Positions 1 to 8,516 of a DNA stretch of 64,000 bases are shown piece after piece (the stretch's first letter is position 1; each line of letters opens with the position of its first letter). The position numbers and the translations under genes are program-made. This DNA is from Campylobacter anatolicus (GTDB taxonomy: Bacteria; Campylobacterota; Campylobacteria; Campylobacterales; Campylobacteraceae). The DNA is taken from positions 124,001-188,000 of the forward strand of contig NZ_JAGSSY010000002.1 of assembly GCF_018145655.1 (NCBI RefSeq), written 5' to 3'. The notes beneath the pieces are model-generated. The model worked only from the letters and a program-made list of their open reading frames with translations, was not told where the DNA came from and searched no databases.

Positions 1-2
1 AA

Positions 3-248
3 GCCATAAAAGATAATGCAAAAGATAGTTTTTATAAATTTGTTTTGAGTGGTGAGAATGATGAGTTGGAACAAATTTTGCAAGTATTGAAAATAGCTAT
101 AAATGATGTTTGGTGCATGCCTATGGGGGCGGATAATACGCAACTAAATGCAAATGCATTAAGAGTAGCCGAGTTTGCGATAAAAAATGGCTTTAACTAC
201 TCAGATCGCACACATATCAGGCTTTGGGATAAAAAAGAGGGTGTTTGA
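3..248 (+). CDS. queE: 7-carboxy-7-deazaguanine synthase, C-terminal part
   Basis: This is the last 81 codons of a gene that begins before the window; the frame is open from base 3. The residues [11 protein letters not shown], followed by a [10 protein letters not shown] end, match the C-terminus of QueE, the radical SAM enzyme that contracts 6-carboxytetrahydropterin to 7-carboxy-7-deazaguanine in queuosine synthesis. The catalytic Cys cluster lies outside the window and cannot be checked. The stop overlaps the start of queD (TGATG), so the two consecutive pathway enzymes are translationally coupled. An internal TTG at 45 could be mistaken for a start but has no ribosome site and leaves out conserved sequence. 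Confidence 0.85.
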   Translation, partial: AIKDNAKDSFYKFVLSGENDELEQILQVLKIAINDVWCMPMGADNTQLNANALRVAEFAIKNGFNYSDRTHIRLWDKKEGV

Positions 249-829
249 TGATAATACGAAAACTTTTTAAATTTGAGAATGCACATATTGTTAGAGATTG
301 TAGCTCAAAGCGTTGCAGAACAAGTATACACGGACATAGTTATAAAACTGAAGTGTTGCTTGATTCAAATTTTTTAGATAATGCTGGTATGGTCTATGAC
401 TTTGGACTGATGAAACAAAATATCCGCACGATAATTGACAGCTTTGATCACGCTACAACCATATATAACGGCGATAGTGATGAGTATAAAAATGACCTTA
501 AAAAGCACTCTGCACGCTGGATTTGTATACCGCAAAATCCATCAGCAGAGCAGTTTTGTCGCATATTTTTTGTCATCATTGATAGACTTTTAAAGCTTAG
601 TGTTATGCAAAACGGTGAGCGTGAAGTAAGTCTGCATAGTATTATCGTACATGAGACCGATACTGGCTACGCTCAGTGTTTTCGTGAAGATGCGTATAAT
701 ACACAAATGGGAGAGATAAATTTACATGAGATTGAGTTTTCTCCTGCGGTGATTGATGAATGGGAAGATACGTTGTTGTTTGAGAAAATTAAACTTTGTA
801 AACCGATACTCTTGCCAAAGGATGTATGA
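248..829 (+). CDS. queD: 6-carboxy-5,6,7,8-tetrahydropterin synthase
   Basis: QueD converts dihydroneopterin triphosphate to 6-carboxytetrahydropterin, the step before QueE. The family's zinc-binding histidines are visible: one in FENAH near residue 14 and two in the HGH near residue 29, just after a Cys-containing segment (CSSKRCRTSIHGHS) that carries the catalytic Cys position. At about 193 residues it is longer than the 120-residue E. coli enzyme, but typical of the longer Campylobacter-type proteins as I remember them. ATG at 248 overlaps the queE stop and is preferred over the TTG at 245. The 3' end overlaps the next start in the same TGATG manner, so the queE-queD-lipoprotein run is one operon. 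Confidence 0.85.
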   Translation: MIIRKLFKFENAHIVRDCSSKRCRTSIHGHSYKTEVLLDSNFLDNAGMVYDFGLMKQNIRTIIDSFDHATTIYNGDSDEYKNDLKKHSARWICIPQNPSAEQFCRIFFVIIDRLLKLSVMQNGEREVSLHSIIVHETDTGYAQCFREDAYNTQMGEINLHEIEFSPAVIDEWEDTLLFEKIKLCKPILLPKDV

Positions 830-1032
830 TGAAAAATTTAGCTTTTTTACTTATGTTTTTAGTGTTTTTGATGGGCTGCGAAGATAAAAAAACTCAAATT
901 TTAGAGCAAAATGATAGTGTCCCAGCTGATATCCCTATTTCGCATATAGATGCAAATGTTAGTATAGATGAGACCCTGCCGCCAGAGCCAGCCATAGAGG
1001 GCGTAGCGGATACAGAAAAGCAGAGCAAATGA
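829..1032 (+). CDS. small lipoprotein of unknown function
   Basis: A 67-residue protein with a clear lipoprotein signal: a hydrophobic stretch (FLLMFLVFLMGC) ends in a lipobox Cys about 17 residues from the ATG at 829. The mature part is about 50 residues, acidic and Pro-rich, with no recognisable fold and no CxxCH haem motif. It overlaps queD by one base at the start and the next gene by four at the end. C. jejuni has a small lipoprotein at this place (Cj0158c, recalled as putatively haem-binding); nothing here supports haem binding. It is probably envelope-anchored, and its function is unknown. Confidence 0.65.
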   Translation: MKNLAFLLMFLVFLMGCEDKKTQILEQNDSVPADIPISHIDANVSIDETLPPEPAIEGVADTEKQSK

Positions 1033-1430
1033 ATGAACATTTAATAAAACTTTTTGAATACACCTTACCCTATCATATCGCCTTTTTTTGGGCACTACTT
1101 GGGCTTTGTGCAGTCTATCTTTGCTTAACACAGTTAAATTTAAGCGACAAAAACTATGTTCTTAAAATTCGCTATTACCTACCGATATATCACGCGGTTT
1201 TAGCATGTAGTGTGATGACCGGACTTGTTTTGATGTCAGCTTTTAACTTTGAGTTAAATTTAAAAAATGCAAAGATGATAGTCGCCGTTTTTGCTCTCAT
1301 AGCTTTAAGTGCAATAGGATATAAACGACTAAAACGCTACGCTCTGATAAAAGAGTTGGATAAATTTAGAGTCTTTGCACTCAAAAAGAGTGTAGCGGAC
1401 ATTGTGATTATTGTAATGGCAGGTATTTGA
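1029..1430 (+). CDS. small integral membrane protein
   Basis: 133 residues with about four hydrophobic segments: roughly 15-34, 50-70, 82-97 and the last 15 residues. The start overlaps the lipoprotein stop (ATGA) and the end overlaps the rsmE start (TGATG), so it is translated as part of the same operon. It corresponds by position to the membrane protein Cj0157c of C. jejuni. No catalytic motif is visible. Co-conservation with the small lipoprotein suggests the two belong together, but no function can be given. Confidence 0.7.
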   Translation: MNEHLIKLFEYTLPYHIAFFWALLGLCAVYLCLTQLNLSDKNYVLKIRYYLPIYHAVLACSVMTGLVLMSAFNFELNLKNAKMIVAVFALIALSAIGYKRLKRYALIKELDKFRVFALKKSVADIVIIVMAGI

Positions 1431-2083
1431 TGCAGTTTTTATATGATAAAGATGCTGGATGTGAGCGTTTAGAACTTGTAAATGAGCCATTTTTGCACTT
1501 AAAAGCAAGACGTATGAAGGTGGGTGAACGACTGAGCGTGAGAAATTTAAAAGATGGTAAGAATTATTTGTATGAGATACTCTCATTTATGCGAAGAAGT
1601 GCCGAGCTAGAGCTTGTTTTTACATCCTCTGTAGAGGAACAAAAACGTGGTATGAGCCTAGCTTGGGCTGTGGTAGAGCCTAAGACGATAGAAAAGACAT
1701 TGCCGTTTTTAAATGAACTTGGCGTATCAAAACTCATCTTTGTATATACGAAATTTTCTCAGGCAAATTTTAAGTTGGATCTAGCTCGTTTTGAGTATAT
1801 ATGTGCTTTATCATGCGAGCAGTGCGGACGTGGGACGCTTATGGAATTTGAAATTTATAGCAATATTGATGATTTTTTGGGCGTTTATGAAAATGTTGCA
1901 ATAATAAATTTTGGTGGAAAAAGTTTGCAAAACTATAATAATGAACTACTTTTTATCGGTTGTGAAGGTGGTTTTAGCGATGACGAAGTGGCTAAATTTA
2001 AAAACTCATATGCACTTGGAGCGTCAAATATTTTAAGGTCACAAACTGCCATAATAGGCGTTGCAAGTAGACTTATTCTATAA
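1430..2083 (+). CDS. rsmE: 16S rRNA m3U1498 methyltransferase
   Basis: RsmE is a SPOUT-class methyltransferase that modifies U1498 of 16S rRNA using SAM. The C-terminal SAM-binding knot is recognisable: LLFIGCEGGFSDDEV, then ALGASNILRSQTAI. The usual motifs are GPEGG and LRxETA, so here Pro is replaced by Cys and Glu by Gln. At 217 residues it is slightly short for the family (about 240). ATG at 1430 overlaps the previous stop and is preferred to TTG at 1427. It lies just upstream of rpmE in a translation-related cluster. Confidence 0.82.
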   Translation: MQFLYDKDAGCERLELVNEPFLHLKARRMKVGERLSVRNLKDGKNYLYEILSFMRRSAELELVFTSSVEEQKRGMSLAWAVVEPKTIEKTLPFLNELGVSKLIFVYTKFSQANFKLDLARFEYICALSCEQCGRGTLMEFEIYSNIDDFLGVYENVAIINFGGKSLQNYNNELLFIGCEGGFSDDEVAKFKNSYALGASNILRSQTAIIGVASRLIL

Positions 2084-2108
2084 ATTTGATTTTTTAATAT
2101 TTTTTTAG

Positions 2109-2114
2109 TATAAT
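2109..2114 (+). promoter_or_regulatory. -10 box of rpmE promoter
   Basis: A perfect TATAAT sits 58 bases before the rpmE ATG, behind a run of T residues (TTTTTTTAG). T-rich sequence instead of a -35 box is the usual Campylobacter sigma-70 pattern. The gap between rsmE and rpmE (2084-2171) therefore probably starts a second transcript. Confidence 0.6.
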
Positions 2115-2171
2115 CACGCCTTGCTTACTAAGATTTAAAAATCATAAAAGGTCAAATAAAAAGGAAAAATT

Positions 2172-2378
2172 ATGAAAAAAGAGATACATCCAGAGTATAT
2201 TGATTGCACTGTAACTTGTGCTTGTGGCAATACATTTACAACAAAATCAAATAAAAGCGAGATCAGAGTAGATATATGTGCAAACTGCCATCCATTTTTC
2301 ACAGGTAGCGAGAAAATCGTAGATAGTGCTGGCCGTGTTGAGAAATTTAAGAAAAAATACGCTTCTTTAAATAACTAA
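2172..2378 (+). CDS. rpmE: 50S ribosomal protein L31, zinc-type
   Basis: 68 residues. The start MKKEIHPEY and the two Cys pairs (CAC near residue 17 and CANC near residue 37) are those of zinc-binding L31, the C+ form that stores zinc on the 50S subunit, not the zinc-free C- form made under zinc starvation. A good ribosome site (AAGGAAAAATT) precedes the ATG. rsmI follows after only three bases. No second L31 copy is in the window. Confidence 0.95.
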   Translation: MKKEIHPEYIDCTVTCACGNTFTTKSNKSEIRVDICANCHPFFTGSEKIVDSAGRVEKFKKKYASLNN

Positions 2379-2381
2379 GCC

Positions 2382-3194
2382 TTGATATATTTTATTCCTA
2401 CACCGATAGGAAATCTCTCTGACATCTCGCTACGTGCGTTAGATACTTTACGTATTTGCGAGATCGTTATCTGCGAAGATACAAGGGTGGCTAAATCACT
2501 TATAAATTTGCTGAATGAGCGTTTTAACGCTAGCATAAAAATAGATAAATTTATCCCACTTCATACACATAATGAAGAGCAATTTTTCTCAAATTTAGAG
2601 CCAAATTTTTTTGATAAAAATGTCGCCTATGTAAGCGATGCTGGTATGCCTGGCATTAGCGACCCTGGTGTGACACTAGTGCGATACGCCCAGCAAAATA
2701 AGATAAAGTATGAAATTTTAAGCGGGGCAAATGCTGCACTTTTAACTGTCGTAGCAAGTGGGCTTTGTGAAAAAGAGTTTGTTTTTTTAGGGTTTTTGCC
2801 AAATACTGGTAAAGAACGCAAGCTAGCACTTCAAAATGCCTTAAACTTAGCCTATCCTTGTGTGATATACGAAAGCCCAAAGCGTGTATTAAATTTGGTA
2901 GAAAGCATCGCCAAATTTGACGCTAGTCGTAAAATTTTTGCTATAAAAGAGGCTACAAAAAAATTTGAAACTAAATTTAAAAACGAGGCTGCAAAGCTTG
3001 TAAATGAGCTAAAGGTATCAAATTTAAATGGTGAGTGGTGTATCGTGGTGGATAAAAGTTTAAATGCCACTCAAGAAAACATCAGTATAGATGATATAAA
3101 CGCCTTAAACATCACACCAAAAGTAAAGGCAAAGCTACTTAGTAAAATTACTGGAGAAGATGTCAAAAAGATATATGCCAGGCTTACACTGTAA
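2382..3194 (+). CDS. rsmI: 16S rRNA C1402 2'-O-methyltransferase
   Basis: RsmI methylates the ribose of C1402 in 16S rRNA. The start MIYFIPTPIGNLSDISLRAL is the family signature, and DAGMPGISDPG plus the LSGANA-type segment form the SAM pocket of tetrapyrrole-methylase-fold enzymes. The length (270 residues) is normal. The start codon is TTG, fixed by the conserved N-terminus and the lack of any earlier in-frame ATG. It begins three bases after rpmE and has no strong ribosome site, so it is probably coupled to rpmE. A hairpin overlaps its stop. Confidence 0.9.
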   Translation: MIYFIPTPIGNLSDISLRALDTLRICEIVICEDTRVAKSLINLLNERFNASIKIDKFIPLHTHNEEQFFSNLEPNFFDKNVAYVSDAGMPGISDPGVTLVRYAQQNKIKYEILSGANAALLTVVASGLCEKEFVFLGFLPNTGKERKLALQNALNLAYPCVIYESPKRVLNLVESIAKFDASRKIFAIKEATKKFETKFKNEAAKLVNELKVSNLNGEWCIVVDKSLNATQENISIDDINALNITPKVKAKLLSKITGEDVKKIYARLTL

Positions 3195-3215
3195 CCACGC
3201 TTAAAGCGTAGTTAC
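3191..3215 (+). terminator. hairpin after rsmI
   Basis: GTAACCACGCTT pairs with AAGCGTAGTTAC over 12 positions with one mismatch around a very tight centre. It overlaps the rsmI stop codon and is followed by AT-rich DNA without a clean T run. It is a plausible but imperfect terminator that would end the rpmE-rsmI transcript before rlmB. Confidence 0.45.
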
Positions 3216-3289
3216 ATAATATTAATAAATTTTTATATTTTTAATAAAACTTAGCTATTTTTTACTTGAATTTAGCTATCATCACCCTT

Positions 3290-3970
3290 ATGATAATATA
3301 CTCAAAACAACTATTTTTACATATTTTGGATAAGCATCCTGAGCTTTTAGAAGAGATATATCTCTCAAAAGAGTGCGACAGAAAGCTATTTTCTCGTATC
3401 TGTGGTGCCAATAAGCGTATCGTGCGTGTTGATAACCAACGTGCACAGTCTTTAGCTCGTGGCGGCAACCATCAGGGCTTTTTGGCTAAAGTTAGTGAAT
3501 ATAAATTCGCCGATATAACTGAGCTAAAAAAGCTTAGCTTCATCACATTGCTATACGGCATAAGCGATGTTGGCAACATTGGAGCAATAGCAAGGAGTGC
3601 TTATGCGCTTGGTTGCGAAGGCTTGATAATAATCGGAAAAAGTGTAAATATGGAAGGTGTGTTGCGAGTTAGTAGCGGTGCGGCGTATGAGATACCTATT
3701 ACCTTGGTTGAAGACGGATTGAGCCTTATAAATGAGCTAAAACAGATAGGGTTTAAAGTATATGCTACGGCAAGTGGTGGCAAAGATGTTAAGGATATGA
3801 AATTTAGTGGCCGCCGTGCGTTAGTGATGGGTTCAGAAGGCGAGGGCATACCACAAAAGGCAATATCAAAGTGCGATGAGTGCATAGGCATAAAGCTAAA
3901 AGAAGGCTGGGACTCGCTAAATGTGAGTGCAGCTTTTGCGATAATTTGTAATAGGATGAACGATGAATGA
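3290..3970 (+). CDS. rlmB: 23S rRNA 2'-O-methyltransferase, RlmB/TrmH family
   Basis: SpoU/TrmH-class SPOUT methyltransferase. An N-terminal L30e-like substrate-binding part (GANKRIVRV, then RGGNHQGFLAKV) is followed by the SAM-binding knot: YGISDVGNIGAIARSAYALG, ALVMGSEGEGI and LNVSAAFAI. These are the three classical motifs. The ATG at 3290 gives a 226-residue protein of normal size; an earlier TTG at 3266 adds eight residues with no support. G2251 of 23S rRNA is the usual RlmB target, but a tRNA target cannot be excluded from sequence. The end overlaps the next gene by eight bases. Confidence 0.82.
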   Translation: MIIYSKQLFLHILDKHPELLEEIYLSKECDRKLFSRICGANKRIVRVDNQRAQSLARGGNHQGFLAKVSEYKFADITELKKLSFITLLYGISDVGNIGAIARSAYALGCEGLIIIGKSVNMEGVLRVSSGAAYEIPITLVEDGLSLINELKQIGFKVYATASGGKDVKDMKFSGRRALVMGSEGEGIPQKAISKCDECIGIKLKEGWDSLNVSAAFAIICNRMNDE

Positions 3971-4928
3971 ACTTGAAAATTTAAAAGAGATAGGCATAAA
4001 GGAGATAGCGAGAAAGACGCATATTGAGCCTGATTATATACATAATATCATAAATAAGGAATTTGAAAAACTTTCACCATTAAAGGCAAATGGGTATATT
4101 AAAATTTTACAACGCGAATACAGTATTGATCTTAGCGGATGGCTTGATGAGTATAAGGTATTTTTAAACGAACATAAGCCAAATGAGAGTAAAAAGATAA
4201 AGATATGCCCAAAGATACCTGCCTATACATCTGAAGCGACAGGCAAAAGATCAAGTGGGTTGCTTAGTTGGATATTGCTATTGATAGTTGCTGGTATGGC
4301 TGAGTATTATTTTGAACTGCATAAATACATTGAAAATTTACCAAATTTCTTTGAAGATGAGAACAGAAGCACAGTGTATTCAAACTCTAGTATAGTAAGC
4401 GAGATGAAGGATGCATTAGAGGCAAATATCACAATATCAACACCGCAAATTAGCGTCGTAGATGAGCCTATAATACAAACTCAAAGCCAAGATGATACAA
4501 AAGTAGAGACAAACATAAGTAGTGCAAATGCTACGTTACCGACGACAATGGTACAAATTTTAGATCAAAACGCTGGAACACAAAGCTCGGCTTTAGATAG
4601 ACTAACTGCAAGTATTGTGCCCAAAGATACAAATGCATCAGATGGTGTAGGTATAGCGACGATCATGCCAAAGCAGCGTGTTTGGATCGGTATAATAAAT
4701 TTAGAAAATGGACAAAAAATATCAAACGATACAACAAAAGAGATAAATATAGATCTTAGCAAAAGGCAGCTTGTTGTGTGTGGAAATGGCTTTATTGAGT
4801 TAAAAATCGGTGATAAAATTTCTAAATTTGATCCAAGTAAATCGGCTAGATTTTTAGTCGAAAATGGTGAGATAAAACAGATAAGTTACGATGAGTTTGT
4901 TGCACTAAATAAGGGCAAGTCTTGGTAA
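3963..4928 (+). CDS. RodZ-like bitopic membrane protein
   Basis: 321 residues with three parts. Residues 1-70 form a helical domain that reads like a degenerate helix-turn-helix (GIKEIARKTHIEPDYIHNII). One transmembrane segment lies at about 100-117 (LLSWILLLIVAGM). A Ser/Thr-rich periplasmic linker leads to a beta-rich end from about residue 235 (RVWIGIINLENGQ to the C-terminus). Cytoplasmic HTH, one TM helix and a beta periplasmic end is the layout of RodZ, the partner of MreB. I recall only a 'membrane protein' annotation for the C. jejuni equivalent (Cj0152c). RodZ identity is inferred from architecture; it overlaps rlmB and the next gene and is not next to mreB. Confidence 0.55.
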   Translation: MNELENLKEIGIKEIARKTHIEPDYIHNIINKEFEKLSPLKANGYIKILQREYSIDLSGWLDEYKVFLNEHKPNESKKIKICPKIPAYTSEATGKRSSGLLSWILLLIVAGMAEYYFELHKYIENLPNFFEDENRSTVYSNSSIVSEMKDALEANITISTPQISVVDEPIIQTQSQDDTKVETNISSANATLPTTMVQILDQNAGTQSSALDRLTASIVPKDTNASDGVGIATIMPKQRVWIGIINLENGQKISNDTTKEINIDLSKRQLVVCGNGFIELKIGDKISKFDPSKSARFLVENGEIKQISYDEFVALNKGKSW

Positions 4929-5608
4929 AATTCCTTACTTTTTTAGCTATTTTTTGTATAAATTTTTATGCAAACGAATTAAATACAAGTGCTGTAAATA
5001 ACGCAAATATAATCTCACATGAGCTTGGTATAAACAAGATGAGTGTAAAATTTGTAACAAGCGATAGTGTTTCGCCCAAGCTTTTTATAAAAGCTATAGA
5101 ACACAGCCTAAATAAAATCAGTGTGAGTATAGAAAGCGTAGATGAGTTTATAAATTTAGACGTTATAAGCTATTTAGTCGAAGTAGAAGCACAAAATAGC
5201 ATAAATGTCGCGATGATACAAAATGCACTTAGTAAAAATGGATTAAACACAACAAATACAAGCTTTCAAAATGGTAGAGTAGTTTTAAACTTAGATGCTA
5301 AAAATATCAACATAAAAGGTGACGCAGAAGCGATTGATGGCAAGGTGAGGCTAACACGTTCAAATGTGCCATATCTCCTAAACGTTCGTAATTTTAATAA
5401 GGCTCAGATAGTATCTGATGAGCCAAATACTTGGATACCACTTATAAGACTTTATGATAACAATTTTAACAAAGTTGCAAAACTACAAGAATTTAGCATC
5501 CATTCAAACTATGATGTAAATCTTAGTGGTGCAAGATATATGCTTTTAGGCGATAATATCAGTATGAATAATATAAAAAATGAGATAGTTGTGAAGTTAA
5601 TAAAATAG
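4922..5608 (+). CDS. periplasmic protein of unknown function
   Basis: 228 residues with an N-terminal signal peptide (FLTFLAIFCINFYA, likely cleaved near residue 18). The mature part is rich in Asn, Ser and Val and looks beta-stranded; no catalytic motif is visible. The likely start is TTG at 4922, overlapping the RodZ-like gene by seven bases, because the signal peptide follows directly. It matches by position the periplasmic protein Cj0151c. Close coupling to the bitopic protein suggests a shared envelope role. Confidence 0.6.
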   Translation: MVKFLTFLAIFCINFYANELNTSAVNNANIISHELGINKMSVKFVTSDSVSPKLFIKAIEHSLNKISVSIESVDEFINLDVISYLVEVEAQNSINVAMIQNALSKNGLNTTNTSFQNGRVVLNLDAKNINIKGDAEAIDGKVRLTRSNVPYLLNVRNFNKAQIVSDEPNTWIPLIRLYDNNFNKVAKLQEFSIHSNYDVNLSGARYMLLGDNISMNNIKNEIVVKLIK

Positions 5609-5617
5609 GAGTTTTAA

Positions 5618-6823
5618 ATGTTTGATGAAATTCGTTTTAATACAATTGAGCGTCTACCAAACTATGTATTTGCTGAGGTTAATGCTATAAAGATGGCGGC
5701 ACGTAGGAATGGAGAGGATATAATAGATTTTTCAATGGGAAACCCAGAGGGACGCACACCGCAACATATCGTGGATAAGCTCTGTGAGAGTGCAAACAAG
5801 GACAAGACGCACGGCTACTCAGTTTCAATAGGAATTTATAAGCTCCGACTCGCGATTTGTAACTGGTATAAGCGGATGTATGGTGTAAATTTAGACCCAG
5901 AAACCGAAGCGGTCGCTGTAATGGGTAGTAAAGAAGGCTTTGTAAATTTGGCTCGTGCGGTTATAAATCCAGGTGATGTTGCTGTCGTGCCAGACCCTGC
6001 ATATCCGATCCATACTCAAGCGTTTATAATAGCCGGTGGCAATGTCGCGAAGATGTCGCTTGTTTATAATGATAAATTTGAGCTAGATGAGAATAAATTT
6101 TTTGAGAGTTTGTATCACACTATCCACTCAAGCTCACCAAAACCAAAATATGTCGTGGTAAATTTCCCACACAACCCAACAACCGTAACCGTACAAAAGA
6201 GCTTTTACGAGCGACTTGTGGCGATGTCGAAGCAGGAGCGTTTTTATATAATCTCAGATATCGCTTATGCCGATCTTAGCTTTGATGGGTATAAGGCACC
6301 AAGTATTTTTGAGATAGATGGTGCAAAGGATGTGGCAGTGGAGTGTTATACACTATCAAAGAGTTATAATATGGCTGGTTGGCGTGTGGGCTTTGTGTGC
6401 GGTAACAAACGCCTTTGTGCTGCACTTAAAAAGATAAAGTCATGGTTTGATTATGGTATGTTTACGCCTATTCAGGTGGGTGCGACGGTGGCACTTGATG
6501 GCGATCAAAGTTGTGTTGATGAGATACGAAGTACATATCAAAAACGCCGCGATGTATTGCTAGAAGCTTTTGATGCGGCTGGATGGAGTATGAATAAGCC
6601 AAGTTCTAGCATGTTTGTTTGGGCGAAGCTACCGCCACAAGTAGGTAATATCGGCAGCCTTGAGTTTTCAAAGCAGCTACTGACAAAGGCACAAGTGGCG
6701 GTTAGTCCTGGTATTGGATTTGGTGATGGTGGAAACGACTATGTTAGGTTTGCGTTAATAGAAAATGAAAACCGCATAAGACAAGCCGCAAGAAATGTAA
6801 AAAAATATCTTAAAGAGTTTTAA
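5618..6823 (+). CDS. class I/II PLP-dependent aminotransferase (AlaC or LL-DAP aminotransferase type)
   Basis: 401 residues, a full-length fold-type I aminotransferase. Visible motifs are FSMGNPEGRTP (substrate loop), PDPAYPIH, NFPHNPTT (the cofactor Asn) and TLSKSYNMAGWRVGF, which holds the PLP-binding Lys near residue 247. A good GGAG-type site lies before the ATG. Its stop overlaps the start of hom, so it is co-transcribed with homoserine dehydrogenase, suggesting an amino acid biosynthetic role. Sequence alone does not separate alanine aminotransferase (AlaC) from LL-diaminopimelate aminotransferase; the presence of dapB does not settle it. Confidence 0.8.
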   Translation: MFDEIRFNTIERLPNYVFAEVNAIKMAARRNGEDIIDFSMGNPEGRTPQHIVDKLCESANKDKTHGYSVSIGIYKLRLAICNWYKRMYGVNLDPETEAVAVMGSKEGFVNLARAVINPGDVAVVPDPAYPIHTQAFIIAGGNVAKMSLVYNDKFELDENKFFESLYHTIHSSSPKPKYVVVNFPHNPTTVTVQKSFYERLVAMSKQERFYIISDIAYADLSFDGYKAPSIFEIDGAKDVAVECYTLSKSYNMAGWRVGFVCGNKRLCAALKKIKSWFDYGMFTPIQVGATVALDGDQSCVDEIRSTYQKRRDVLLEAFDAAGWSMNKPSSSMFVWAKLPPQVGNIGSLEFSKQLLTKAQVAVSPGIGFGDGGNDYVRFALIENENRIRQAARNVKKYLKEF

Positions 6824-8094
6824 TGAGAGTAGCAATACTTGGTGTAGGTACGGTCGGTGCACAAGTCGCAAATATTTTAATGAAAAACAAAAAGCTCATT
6901 TTGGCACGAAGTGGTGATGAGATCGTTCCTGTAGTTGGAGTGGTTAAAAATTTAAACAAAAAGCGTGATACTATAATAGAGCTAACAGATGATATAGACG
7001 CTGTTATCGCACGTGATGATATAGATGTTTATGTGGAGCTTATGGGTGGCGTTGATGAGCCATACCGCGTTGTGAGTGAAATTTTAAAACGTAAAAAAGC
7101 AGTCGTAACGGCAAATAAAGCCCTTTTAGCCTATCACCGCTTTAAACTTCAAAGCCTTGCAGGAGATACACCATTTGGTTACGAGGCAAGTGTAGCAGGT
7201 GGGATTCCCATCATTAAGTCTTTGCGAGAGGGTCTAAGTGCAAATCACGTACTGGGTATGACTGGCATAGTAAATGGAACAAGCAACTATATACTTACAT
7301 CTATGATGAATGGCGGTGCTAGTTTTGAAGACGCACTAAAAAAGGCTCAAGAGCTAGGATATGCTGAGGCCGATCCGACATTTGATATAGGTGGATTTGA
7401 CGCGGCTCATAAGCTTTTGATCTTAGCTAGTATCGCTTATGGAGCACATGGTTATCCAGAAGATATATTGATAGAGGGTATTGAGGGCATTACAAAAGAG
7501 GATATATTTTTCGCAAATGACTTTGAATATGTCATAAAATTACTCGCAATAGCAAAGCGTGTGGGCGATAGAGTTGAGCTTCGCGTTCATCCTGCACTTG
7601 TTCCAAAGGATAAAATGATAGCTAAAGTTGATGGCGTGATGAATGCTGTTAGCGTTGTAGGCGATGCGGTTGGAGAGACGATGTATTACGGTGCTGGGGC
7701 TGGTGGAGCAGCTACTGCAAGTGCTGTTATAAGCGATCTTATAGACATAGCTCGTGGGATAAAATCGCCTATGTTAGGATATAAAGCACCGCTTGAACTA
7801 GTGTCTTTAAAACTTTTAGAGCAGAAAAATATCCGCACGAAATATTATTTTAGGCTTAAAGTTGATGATAAAAAGGGCGTTTTGGCACGTATTACAAATT
7901 TAATGAGTGAGAACAATCTCTCGATAGATAGTTTCTTACAAAAACCAAACGCAAAGAGCGATGAGAGTGGACTTGCTACGCTATTTTTTACGACTCACAC
8001 TAGTCTTGAAAGTGATGTAAAACGTGTGATGAAGTTGTTAAGCGAACAGAAGTTTATCAAAGAGATGCCATTTATGATAAGGATAGAAGAGTAG
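6823..8094 (+). CDS. hom: homoserine dehydrogenase with ACT domain
   Basis: Hom reduces aspartate semialdehyde to homoserine, the branch to threonine and methionine. Domains: an N-terminal NAD(P)-binding fold (GVGTVGAQVANIL), the catalytic domain with ANKALLA and GIVNGTSNYILTSMM, and a C-terminal ACT domain from about residue 340 (YYFRLKVDDKKGVLARITNLM). The ACT domain implies feedback control, usually by threonine. The length of 423 residues is normal for monofunctional enzymes. The ATG overlaps the preceding TAA by one base. Confidence 0.95.
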   Translation: MRVAILGVGTVGAQVANILMKNKKLILARSGDEIVPVVGVVKNLNKKRDTIIELTDDIDAVIARDDIDVYVELMGGVDEPYRVVSEILKRKKAVVTANKALLAYHRFKLQSLAGDTPFGYEASVAGGIPIIKSLREGLSANHVLGMTGIVNGTSNYILTSMMNGGASFEDALKKAQELGYAEADPTFDIGGFDAAHKLLILASIAYGAHGYPEDILIEGIEGITKEDIFFANDFEYVIKLLAIAKRVGDRVELRVHPALVPKDKMIAKVDGVMNAVSVVGDAVGETMYYGAGAGGAATASAVISDLIDIARGIKSPMLGYKAPLELVSLKLLEQKNIRTKYYFRLKVDDKKGVLARITNLMSENNLSIDSFLQKPNAKSDESGLATLFFTTHTSLESDVKRVMKLLSEQKFIKEMPFMIRIEE

Positions 8095-8436
8095 GTGGGA
8101 TTAGGGCAGTATCTGTTTGGCCTATCTAGCGAAGATAGAGCAGAGACTTATTTAAAAGAGCTTAAATTTGAGATAATTGCTAGGCGGTTTTGCTCTAAAT
8201 TTGGTGAGATAGACATTATAGCAAAGGGTAAAAATCAAATTTTACACTTCATAGAGGTTAAGGCGACTAGTGGCGAGTATGAGGTGGAGTATCGGCTAAC
8301 GCCGTCAAAATATGTAAAAATTTTAAAAGCAGTTGATTATTATCTTATGAAAAATGGCTTAGATAGTGACTTTCAGATAGATCTGCTCGTAATAAAAAAA
8401 GAAAAAATAGAACTGATAGAAAATATTAGTTTATAA
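8095..8436 (+). CDS. yraN: YraN/UPF0102 family nuclease-fold protein
   Basis: 113 residues. The core of a PD-(D/E)xK fold is visible: FGEIDIIAK, then LHFIEVKA, the typical E...D...ExK arrangement of UPF0102 proteins. The family is thought to act on Holliday junctions or recombination intermediates, but its function is not established. GTG at 8095 directly follows the hom stop and is the only start that keeps the conserved N-terminus (GLGQYLFG). It is translationally coupled to hom. Confidence 0.8.
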   Translation: MGLGQYLFGLSSEDRAETYLKELKFEIIARRFCSKFGEIDIIAKGKNQILHFIEVKATSGEYEVEYRLTPSKYVKILKAVDYYLMKNGLDSDFQIDLLVIKKEKIELIENISL

Positions 8437-8482
8437 AAATTATTATTTATATTAAATTTAAACGGAATTTAATAAATTTTAT

Positions 8483-8488
8483 TATAAT
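8483..8488 (+). promoter_or_regulatory. -10 box of trxA promoter
   Basis: TATAAT preceded by AT-rich DNA, 29 bases upstream of the trxA ATG. A strong ribosome site (AAGGAG) follows. No clear -35 is seen, as usual for this group. Confidence 0.55.
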
Positions 8489-8516
8489 TACCCAATCTAA
8501 AAAATAAGGAGAAAAA

